Below are positions 1 to 6,894 of a stretch of 52,654 bases of DNA, one piece after another. The stretch covers positions 1 through 52,654 of the forward strand of contig NZ_JAOCCU010000042.1 of NCBI RefSeq assembly GCF_029840635.1, given 5' to 3'. Origin of the DNA: Mitsuaria sp. GD03876. Its GTDB lineage: Bacteria; Pseudomonadota; Gammaproteobacteria; Burkholderiales; Burkholderiaceae_C. Positions within the stretch are counted from its first letter, which is position 1. Every line of letters starts with the position of its first letter. Below the pieces are notes generated by a model, which saw only the letters and a program-made list of their open reading frames with translations, was not told the origin of the DNA and did not search any database. A program made the translations under genes and the position numbers.

Positions 1-1698
1 GACGATGCCGTTGTCGTCCATCGTCCACAGGAGGCCGCCGGACAGCACCGGGGACGCGCCGGTCGCCCGCTGGCCGCGGACGTCCAGCAGCGGCACCCAG
101 CCGTCGCCTTGCACGCGGTAGGCCTGCCGCGCGGTGTTGACGAACCAGTCCGTCGTCCCGTCGCTGAACAGCTCGATCGGCGGCAGCCCGCCCGGCAGGC
201 CTGGCGCGATCGGCGTACGTCGAGGGCGGGCGGCGGACGGGACCAGGGCCTCGACGCGATCCTTGGCGACCAGGAAGAGCGTCCCGCCATGCCCGCGCAG
301 TAGCACCAGCAGCGAAGGGTCGCGCAGGACGGGACGCGCGGTCGCGCTGCCCGCCTTCACCGTCATCAGCTGCCCGTTGTCCAGCCACCAGAGGTCGCCG
401 GCGTCGTCGACGACGGCGCCCGAGAAATCGCCGCCCGCCGCCGGCGTCCCGCGCAGCGCGACGAAGCGGTGCCGGGCGGCGTCGAACCAGGCCGCGCCCT
501 GGCGGGTGAAGGCCCAGACGCGACCGCTGCCGTCCTGCACGATCCTGAACACGACCCCGGAGGGCAGGCCGGAGTCGCGCGTCCAGTGGTCGACCTCCCC
601 ATACCCGATCCAGCGGTGGATGCCCTGGCCGGACGCGCCCAGCCACAGCGCGCCGTCGGCGTCGGTGAGCAGCACGCGCAGGGCGGCGTCGGGCAGGCCC
701 TCCTCGCGCGACCACGCCTGCCAGGCGCGTCCGTCCCAGCGCGCGAGTCCGTGCTCGGTGGCGGTCAGGATGCGGCCCTGGGCGTCCTCGGCGGTGGGGC
801 TGGAGGCCTCCCAGGTCGGGCTGGGGGATGGCGCCGCGGTGACCTCGAAGCGTTGCGCGCCGGGTGCCAGCCGCGCCAGGTGCGTCCGCCCGCGCGCCCA
901 CAGGCTGCCGTCCCGGCCGACGAACAGCGTCGCCCAGGAGTCGTCGGGCAGGCCCTGCGCCTGCGCCCAGCGCGTGACCGCGGGTTGGCGCCGGTCCCAC
1001 GAGCACAGGACCTCGCCGCAGCCGAACCACAGCTGGCCGCCGAGGAGCCGCAGCGGGCTGGAATCGACGAAGGGCGTGCCGCGCGATCGCAGGTGCGCCG
1101 GCACCGCCAGGGGCCGGGCCTGCACGGTGGCCGACGCGGTGGCGTCGTCGATGCTGGCGGTCCAGTAGCGGAAGTCGCGATCGAACGCGACCAGCCCGCC
1201 TTGCGCGTCGATGTCGAACTGCTGGGCCAGCACGATGTCCAGCGGCTTGCCGTCGGGGCGCACGATGCCCACCCAGCGCGCCGGGCGGTCGGTCTCGTCC
1301 GCGTGGCCCGTCGACGCCGGCGGCAGGCGGACGAACAGGCCGCGGTCGGTCGTCAGCCAGAGCCGGCCGAGCGGGTCCAGGCGGCCGCCCCACAGGACCG
1401 TGCCGATCGCCGGCGGCGTCGGTTCGGCGTGGACCTGGAAGCCGTCGAAGCGGAAGAGGCCGTTCTCGGTGCAGATCCAGAGCACCGACCGCCGGTCCTG
1501 CAGCAGGCAGGTGGGGGTGAGGTTCTGCAGGCCTTCGCGTTCCTGGTACGACGACAGGACGATGTGCTCGCCCGCGTGGACGTCCCGCGGCGCCAGCAGC
1601 GCCAGCAGCGCGGTCAGGAGCGCCAGCAGCGCGAGCGCGGCGGACGCCGGCAAGGCCAGGCGCCGGCGGCCCGCGGTCGTCTCAGTCGACGATCCCAT
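1..1698 (-). CDS. Beta-propeller two-component sensor, N-terminal 566 residues (C-terminus beyond window)
   Basis: Open from the ATG at 1698 to the left edge, so only the sensory part is visible. After a basic stretch (residues 11-13, RRR) comes one long hydrophobic segment rich in Leu and Ala (about 14-35), a signal peptide or anchor. Repeated units of the two-component regulator propeller (Reg_prop) type follow, such as 'WICTENGLFRFDGF', 'WLTTDRGLFV' and 'LTATEHGLARWDG'. Such proteins normally carry a periplasmic propeller, a Y_Y_Y domain, a membrane helix and a histidine kinase; the last three would lie outside the window. The start overlaps the end of the response regulator by 17 bp, so the pair is probably cotranscribed and forms one system. 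Its place at the end of the glycan locus suggests that it senses an oligosaccharide (inference). The kinase part is not seen. Confidence 0.8.
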   Translation of the reverse strand, partial: MGSSTETTAGRRRLALPASAALALLALLTALLALLAPRDVHAGEHIVLSSYQEREGLQNLTPTCLLQDRRSVLWICTENGLFRFDGFQVHAEPTPPAIGTVLWGGRLDPLGRLWLTTDRGLFVRLPPASTGHADETDRPARWVGIVRPDGKPLDIVLAQQFDIDAQGGLVAFDRDFRYWTASIDDATASATVQARPLAVPAHLRSRGTPFVDSSPLRLLGGQLWFGCGEVLCSWDRRQPAVTRWAQAQGLPDDSWATLFVGRDGSLWARGRTHLARLAPGAQRFEVTAAPSPSPTWEASSPTAEDAQGRILTATEHGLARWDGRAWQAWSREEGLPDAALRVLLTDADGALWLGASGQGIHRWIGYGEVDHWTRDSGLPSGVVFRIVQDGSGRVWAFTRQGAAWFDAARHRFVALRGTPAAGGDFSGAVVDDAGDLWWLDNGQLMTVKAGSATARPVLRDPSLLVLLRGHGGTLFLVAKDRVEALVPSAARPRRTPIAPGLPGGLPPIELFSDGTTDWFVNTARQAYRVQGDGWVPLLDVRGQRATGASPVLSGGLLWTMDDNGIV

Positions 1699-2323
1699 GG
1701 CGCATCGCGTAGCGCACGAGATCGCTCAGCGACGACTGGTTCAGCTTGTCCATCAGGCGCGTCTTGTAGGTGCTCACGGTGTTGGGCGCCACGTTCAGCG
1801 CGGCGGCCGTCTCCACGAGCGACTTGCCGCGCACCAGGGCGACCAGCACCTGGCGCTCCCGGGGCGACAGCGACTCGAGCGGCTCCGGCGCCTTCGGCCG
1901 CGGCCGGATCAGCGCGGCGCTCAGCGCCGGATCGACATAGGCGCGGCCGGCCGCGACCTGGTGCAGCGCGTCGATGAGCAGTTCGGTCGAGATGTCCTTG
2001 GTCAGGTAGCCGTTCGCCCCGGCCTCCATCGCCCGGCTGGCGATGTGCGGGTCGGCATGCATCGTCAGGACCAGCACCGGCAGGTCCGCATGGGCCTGCC
2101 GGATGCGCTCGATCAGGTCGACGTCCGTGCAGCCCGGCATCAGCAGGTCCAGCAGCACCAGGTCGACCCCGCCTTCGGCCAGGCGTTCCAGCACCTGGGA
2201 GGCCGACGCGGCCTCGCCGGCCAGCTCGAGCCCGTCCTCCAGCTCCAGGACCTTGCGCAGGCCCTCGCGCACCAGCGCGTGGTCCTCCGCGATCAGGACC
2301 CGGATCCTGGCGGCCGCCTTCAT
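1682..2323 (-). CDS. NarL/FixJ-family response regulator (LuxR-type HTH)
   Basis: 213 residues. The receiver domain (about 7-125) has the acidic pair 'AEDH', the phosphoacceptor Asp59 in 'LLDLLMPG', the conserved Thr in 'VLTMH' and Lys in 'YLTKD'. A LuxR-type helix-turn-helix (about 150-213) follows with 'LSPRERQVL' and 'VAPNTVSTYKTRLMDKL'. It should be a cytoplasmic DNA-binding protein phosphorylated by the propeller sensor encoded immediately downstream, which it overlaps. The ATG at 2323 is chosen because it starts the receiver domain; the frame stays open further upstream but reads through the antisense of the transporter gene. The target promoters are not known; genes of the adjacent glycan locus are the natural guess. 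Confidence 0.9.
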   Translation of the reverse strand: MKAAARIRVLIAEDHALVREGLRKVLELEDGLELAGEAASASQVLERLAEGGVDLVLLDLLMPGCTDVDLIERIRQAHADLPVLVLTMHADPHIASRAMEAGANGYLTKDISTELLIDALHQVAAGRAYVDPALSAALIRPRPKAPEPLESLSPRERQVLVALVRGKSLVETAAALNVAPNTVSTYKTRLMDKLNQSSLSDLVRYAMRHGIVD

Positions 2324-2370
2324 CGTGCCCACCGCCCCTCGCGGGCGCCGCGCGGCGCGATGCGGTCGCT

Positions 2371-2419
2371 GGAACGGGAACCGGCGAGGAACGGGAACGG
2401 GAACGGGGACGTGGACGGG
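2371..2419. repeat. Hexanucleotide tandem repeat (GGAACG variants)
   Basis: In the 227-bp space between the transporter and the response regulator the plus strand reads as imperfect GGAACG units, with variants GGAACC, GGGACG and TGGACG. The three best units lie at 2388-2405. No gene or clear promoter is seen in the rest of this gap. It belongs to the same class as the other junction repeats in this window. Confidence 0.75.
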
Positions 2420-2550
2420 TCGCGCGGGGCGCGACGAGGTCGTGCGAGGGTCATGGTCGGGGCGGAACTGGCCTGGGGGACCGACCATTGTCATCCGAAC
2501 GCGCGCCGGGCGGCCCGGGGCCGGTCCGGCGTTCGGGCGTTCCCGCGCGC

Positions 2551-4008
2551 TCAGACCGCGCCGCGCTGCGCCTCCAGCCGGGCGCGGATCTCGGCCATGC
2601 CCCGCTCGGTCAACTCGAAGCGCGACACCGCCACCAGCGCCAGCAGCAGCCCCAGGACCGGGATGCCGGACAGCAGGATCCGGATCATGAAGATCGCGTG
2701 CTCGCTCTGGACCGGCAGCTTGGCATCGAAGCCGGTGAACTGCAGGATCCAGCCCGAGGCGCCGACGCCCAGCGCGATGCCGACCTTGGAGATCCAGGAC
2801 TGGCAGGCCGCGAAGGAGCCCTCGCGGCGCTGCCCGGTCTGGGCCTCGTCGTAGTCGACGATGTCGGGGACGGTCGAGCCGTAGAGCGTCCAGAAGCCCG
2901 CGCCGGTGAAGGCGACGAAACCGCAGGCCAGCAGCTGCAGGGCGGGGCGCTCGGGGTCGTACAGCCACCAGTCGCCGATGAACGCGCAGATCGCCAGCGA
3001 CAGCACCAGCGCCAGCGCCGCGCGCTTGCCGTGGCGCCGCGCCATGAAGTTGAAGAACGGGATGCCCAGGAAGCCGAAGGCCATGCCCGACACGCCCATC
3101 GCCGTGTTCCATTTCGTGGCCAGCGTCACGTCGCCCTTGCAGACGTAGTAGACGGTGGCGTAGTAGCCCAGCGCGGCCACCATCGCCGTGCCGATGCCGT
3201 AGGCCAGCATCATCCCGAGGATCTGGCGGAACGGCCGGCAGCGCAGCGTGCGCCACAGCGTGTCGGCGAACGGGATGTAGGTCTGCGACTGCGCGACCAG
3301 CTTCTCGTAGTAGCGCTCGCGCACCGTCATGAACATCACGATCGACACGCCCACCATCACCGCGCCCAGCAGCGCGCAGTAGGTCTGCGCGCCGAGCAGG
3401 ATGTCGGGCTTGCCGTCCGCGCCGCGGAACCAGGCCAGGGTGGTGAACTGGGCGGCGAAGAACATCGCCAGCTCCGGCACCTTCTGGATCGCGCTCTTGA
3501 TCGACATCACGTTGGTCCGCTCGTGATAGTCGGGCGTCATCTCCGAGCCCAGGCTGAGCCAGGCCATGTTGAAGCAGCTCATCACCGGCACGTACACGGC
3601 GGTGGAGATCACCATGAACATGAAGTACTGCGTGTCCGTCCAGCCGCGGCCGACGGCGAACATCAGCGGCAGCCCGATGCCGGCGAGCAGGCCGCCGACC
3701 AGGATGAAGGGCCGCCGCCGGCCGTAGCGGGTGCGCGTGTTGTCGGAGATCCAGCCGAAGACCGCGTCGGACCCCGCGTCGATGATGATCTTGATCATCT
3801 GCGCCGTGGAGATCAGCCCCGGGGCGACGCCCAGGAAGACGTTGAAGACGTGGAAGGCCAGCGACGCGTAGAGCCAGTGGCCCCACATGTCGATCCACGA
3901 GCCCAGGCCGTAGCCGATCTTCTGCGGCATCGGCACGCGATCGGCGGGGCGGATCACGTGGGGCGCCGCCGGGTCGGCGGCGGCGGAGGGCAGGCTGTGT
4001 GCGCTCAT
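2551..4008 (-). CDS. GPH-family (MFS) sugar:cation symporter, YicJ/XylP-like
   Basis: 485 residues with about 12 hydrophobic segments and no signal peptide: an inner-membrane transporter. The loop 'DNTRTRYGRRRPFIL' (after the second membrane segment) and 'VPDIVDYDEAQTGQRREGSF' in the second half are signatures of the glycoside-pentoside-hexuronide:cation symporter family. Known members include the isoprimeverose carrier XylP and YicJ, the neighbour of the E. coli alpha-xylosidase YicI. Here it lies 58 bp after a cytoplasmic GH1 beta-glucosidase, and a YicI-like GH31 enzyme is encoded in the same locus. Import of short xyloglucan-derived saccharides such as isoprimeverose or cellobiose is therefore the best guess. 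Substrate cannot be read from sequence alone. Confidence 0.88.
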   Translation of the reverse strand: MSAHSLPSAAADPAAPHVIRPADRVPMPQKIGYGLGSWIDMWGHWLYASLAFHVFNVFLGVAPGLISTAQMIKIIIDAGSDAVFGWISDNTRTRYGRRRPFILVGGLLAGIGLPLMFAVGRGWTDTQYFMFMVISTAVYVPVMSCFNMAWLSLGSEMTPDYHERTNVMSIKSAIQKVPELAMFFAAQFTTLAWFRGADGKPDILLGAQTYCALLGAVMVGVSIVMFMTVRERYYEKLVAQSQTYIPFADTLWRTLRCRPFRQILGMMLAYGIGTAMVAALGYYATVYYVCKGDVTLATKWNTAMGVSGMAFGFLGIPFFNFMARRHGKRAALALVLSLAICAFIGDWWLYDPERPALQLLACGFVAFTGAGFWTLYGSTVPDIVDYDEAQTGQRREGSFAACQSWISKVGIALGVGASGWILQFTGFDAKLPVQSEHAIFMIRILLSGIPVLGLLLALVAVSRFELTERGMAEIRARLEAQRGAV

Positions 4009-4066
4009 GGCGTTGGCGGGGCCGTCCCGCGTCCTTTCATGGGTTCAGGCTGGGAGGGCCGCCGGC

Positions 4067-5461
4067 TCACAGGATGCGCCGCGCCTGGATGATCCGGGCG
4101 TAGTAGCGGGCCGAGAGCTTGGGCGTGCGCTGCTGCGTGCCGTAGTCGCAGTGCACGATGCCGAAGCGCCGCTGGTAGCCGTCCTCCCATTCGAAGTTGT
4201 CGATGAACGACCACAGGAAGTAGCCGTCCACCGGCACCCCGTCCCCGATCGCCCGGTGCAGCTCGCGCAGGTGGCCGCGCAGGAAGTCGCGGCGGTGCAG
4301 GTCCTGGCACTCGCCGTCGGTGACCGGCTCGTCGTCGTAGCCGCAGCCGTTCTCGGTGATGTAGATCGAGCGGTGGCCGTAGAGCTCGGCCACCATCCGC
4401 GGCGCCCAGTACATCGACTGCGGCACCAGGTGCAGCCACGGCGGGTCCGCGCGCGGATAGTTCTTCGGCAGCGCGAGTTGCTCGTAGCCCGCCGCGTTGT
4501 CGGCGGCGCGCACGTAGTGGCCGGTGTAGAGGTTCAGGCCGAGGAAGTCGGTCGGCTGGCCGATGAGCTCGAAGTCGCCGGGCAGCACCTTCGGCGCGGC
4601 GTCGCCGACGCGCGCCAGGTAGGACTCGGGATAGCGCCCGGCGTGGATCGCGCCCAGGATGTGGGCGTTGCGGTCGCGGAACCAGGCGGTCGCCGCGGCG
4701 ATGTCCTCGGGCGTCTCGCTGACCGGCACCGAGACGTCGCAGTTGTCGGTCAGGCCCACCTTCGCGTCGGGGCCGCCGTGGCGGCGCACCGCGCGCACCG
4801 CGTGGCCGTGGGCGACGATCGCGTGGTGGTAGGTCTGGTTGACCACCGCCGGCGGCTCGCGCCGGCCCGGCGCCTTGGTGCCGTAGCCGTAGGCCAGCAT
4901 CGTGAAGCAGCGGATCTCGTTGAGCGTGATCCAGTGCCGCACGTCGCCGGCGAAGGCCTTGACCACGACCTCGGCGTAGCGCGCGAAGGCGTCCACCGTC
5001 TCGCGCGAGGTCCAGCCGCCGCGTTCCTCCAGCGCCATCGGCAGGTCCCAGTGGAACAGCGTCACCCAGGGCGTGATGCCGTGGCGGCGCAGGCTGTCGA
5101 ACAGGCGGCGGTAGAAGGCGAGGCCCGCCTCGTTCACCGCGCCGGTCCCGTCCGGAATGATCCGCGGCCAGGCGATCGACAGCCGGTAGTCCTTGATGCC
5201 CAGCGAGGCCATCAGCGCGAAGTCCTCGTCGAAGCGGTGGTAGTGGTCGACGGCCACGTCCAGCGTGTCGCCGTCGTGGACCGCGCCGGGCTGGCGGCAG
5301 AAGCGGTCCCAGTTGGACTCGCCCTTGCCGTCCTCGAAGGCGGCGCCCTCGATCTGCGGGGCGGAGGCGGACACCCCGAACACGAAGGTGTCGGGGAAGG
5401 GGGAGGCGTAGCCGAACGTCGGGGCCAGCGGGGCGATGGTGGAGGGCAAGGGACTGCTCAT
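4067..5461 (-). CDS. GH1 beta-glucosidase, cytoplasmic
   Basis: 464 residues, the usual length of a bacterial single-domain GH1 (beta/alpha)8 barrel. The N-terminal motif 'FVFGVSASAPQIEG' matches the family signature, the acid/base is Glu182 in 'ITLNEIRCF', and the nucleophile is Glu370 in 'IYITENGCGY'. No signal peptide is seen, so it acts in the cytoplasm on imported gluco-oligosaccharides. The residue after the acid/base Glu is Ile183 instead of the usual Pro of 'NEP'; some proteobacterial GH1 enzymes share this as far as I recall. It lies 40 bp after the SGNH esterase gene and 58 bp before the GPH transporter, consistent with one transcript. Beta-galactosidase or beta-xylosidase side activity is possible. 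Confidence 0.93.
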   Translation of the reverse strand: MSSPLPSTIAPLAPTFGYASPFPDTFVFGVSASAPQIEGAAFEDGKGESNWDRFCRQPGAVHDGDTLDVAVDHYHRFDEDFALMASLGIKDYRLSIAWPRIIPDGTGAVNEAGLAFYRRLFDSLRRHGITPWVTLFHWDLPMALEERGGWTSRETVDAFARYAEVVVKAFAGDVRHWITLNEIRCFTMLAYGYGTKAPGRREPPAVVNQTYHHAIVAHGHAVRAVRRHGGPDAKVGLTDNCDVSVPVSETPEDIAAATAWFRDRNAHILGAIHAGRYPESYLARVGDAAPKVLPGDFELIGQPTDFLGLNLYTGHYVRAADNAAGYEQLALPKNYPRADPPWLHLVPQSMYWAPRMVAELYGHRSIYITENGCGYDDEPVTDGECQDLHRRDFLRGHLRELHRAIGDGVPVDGYFLWSFIDNFEWEDGYQRRFGIVHCDYGTQQRTPKLSARYYARIIQARRIL

Positions 5462-5501
5462 GAGGTCGGGCGTGGATCGGAGGAGCGCGGACCGGGCCGG
5501 C

Positions 5502-6836
5502 TCAGCGGGATTCGGACAGCAGGCGCGCGAGCGTCGGCGCCAGGGCCTCGGCCCAGAGGCGGTAGCCGCGTTCGCTCAGGTGCAGCCAGTCGGGCATCAC
5601 CTCGGGCGACAGCGTGCCGTCCGGATTCGTCAGCGACGCGCCGATGTCCAGGAAGTGCACGACCTGCCCATCGGCGAAGGTGCGCAGGATCGCGTTGACC
5701 TGGTGGTTGATCGCGCGCAGCGGGCCGTCGGGCCGGGGATCGCGCGGGAAGATCGCCAGCAGCAGGATCCGCGTCGACGGCTGCCGCATGCGGATCTCGT
5801 CGATCAGGCGGCGCACGCCGGCGGCGGTCGTGCGCGGGTCCTCCTGGCGGTCGCCGGTGTTGTTGGTGCCGATCATCAGCACCGCGACCTTGGGCGCGAT
5901 GCCGTCGATCTCGCCGTGCTGCAGCCGCCACAGCACGTTCTCGGTGTGGTCGCCGCCGAAGCCCAGGTCCAGCGCGTCGTGGCGGGCGAAGTGCTCCGCC
6001 CAGACCGCCTTGCCGGCGTCTTCCCAGCCTTGCGTGATCGAGTCGCCGATGAACACGACCTCCGGATTGCGCCCGGCCTCGCGCATCGCGCGGATCGCGG
6101 CGAGCTTCTGCTCGTGCCGCGGCATCCACCAGTCGACCGCCCAGGCCTGCAGCAGCGGCGACGGCGTGACCGACTCGGTCCGGTAGTCGGCGCAGACGGC
6201 ATTGGACCGGCCGTTCCGCACGAAGCGCACGTTGGCGATCGACAGTTCGCCGCGGCCGCTGGACTCGATGGCGAAGGGCTGCGTCACGCGGCTGAAGTCG
6301 TCGCCGTCGCGATGGAAACACGACAGGGCGAAGGACAGGTGCTGCCAGCCCTTGCCCTCCAGCGCGCGGCCGGGCAGCAGGTGGTTGACCTTGCGCTCGC
6401 AGCCGTCGCCGCAGGAGAGCTTGAAGTTCAGGCCGCCCTGGGCCAGGTCGGCGACGTGGATGTCCAACTCCAGCGTGCCGTGCGCCAGGTAGGGCCGCAG
6501 GTCCACCGGCGGGCCGCCTTCCACGCGCAGGCTGGCGACCCAGGCGTCCCGCCAGGTCATCGTCACCGCGTCGCGCGCGCCGTCCTTGCCGGTGCGCCGC
6601 GCCGACACCCGGCTGTCCGGGACCTGGGGCTTGGGCGGCTTGGGCACCACGGCGCTGTCGCCGTTCAGCGGCGCGCTGAGCTCGAAGTCGGCCAGCACCA
6701 GCCGATGGCCCGACAAGGGCCGGTCGGCCAGGACGCGCAGTTCATCGGCGGGCGCGGCCAGCGGCTCGTCGCGGGCGGCGGCCAGGACGGGCGAGGCGGC
6801 GAGGGAAACGGTCATGAGCAGCAGGGTCAGGTTCAT
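5502..6836 (-). CDS. Exported SGNH/GDSL hydrolase with N-terminal ExoP-like domain (probable glycan acetylesterase)
   Basis: 444 residues. A signal peptide (MNLTLLLMTVSLAASPVLAA) is followed by a beta-rich domain (about 35-210). Its segments 'FKLSCGDGCERKV', 'WQHLSFALSCF' and 'FSRVTQPFAIESSGRGELSIANVRFV' resemble the galactose-binding-like domain found at the C-terminus of GH3 exo-glucanases of the ExoP type. The SGNH domain (about 258-440) has block I 'GDSITQGW' with nucleophile Ser266, block II 'GFGGDHTENVLWR', block III 'GTNNTGD' and 'DWLH' with Asp416/His419. The likely role is removal of O-acetyl groups from imported xyloglucan oligosaccharides in the periplasm (inference from context). 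The ATG at 6836 is chosen because it starts the signal peptide; longer forms would translate the repeat just upstream. Confidence 0.85.
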   Translation of the reverse strand: MNLTLLLMTVSLAASPVLAAARDEPLAAPADELRVLADRPLSGHRLVLADFELSAPLNGDSAVVPKPPKPQVPDSRVSARRTGKDGARDAVTMTWRDAWVASLRVEGGPPVDLRPYLAHGTLELDIHVADLAQGGLNFKLSCGDGCERKVNHLLPGRALEGKGWQHLSFALSCFHRDGDDFSRVTQPFAIESSGRGELSIANVRFVRNGRSNAVCADYRTESVTPSPLLQAWAVDWWMPRHEQKLAAIRAMREAGRNPEVVFIGDSITQGWEDAGKAVWAEHFARHDALDLGFGGDHTENVLWRLQHGEIDGIAPKVAVLMIGTNNTGDRQEDPRTTAAGVRRLIDEIRMRQPSTRILLLAIFPRDPRPDGPLRAINHQVNAILRTFADGQVVHFLDIGASLTNPDGTLSPEVMPDWLHLSERGYRLWAEALAPTLARLLSESR

Positions 6837-6847
6837 GGGCGGGTGGC

Positions 6848-6887
6848 GATCGGGAGATCGGGGGATCGGGCGATCAAGAGATCGGGC
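6848..6887. repeat. 8-bp tandem repeat (GATCGGGN x5)
   Basis: Five consecutive 8-bp units beginning GATCGGGA/G/C, with one degenerate unit (GATCAAGA), fill most of the 58-bp gap between the GH95 gene and the SGNH esterase gene. They lie just upstream of the esterase start, so they can affect spacing of its translation signals. Confidence 0.85.
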
Positions 6888-6894
6888 GGTGGGG

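Noticed and set aside
134-1168. Long open frame on the plus strand opposite the sensor gene
   Set aside because: Arg/Ser-rich shadow translation with no recognisable motif; the minus-strand frame encodes clear propeller repeats.
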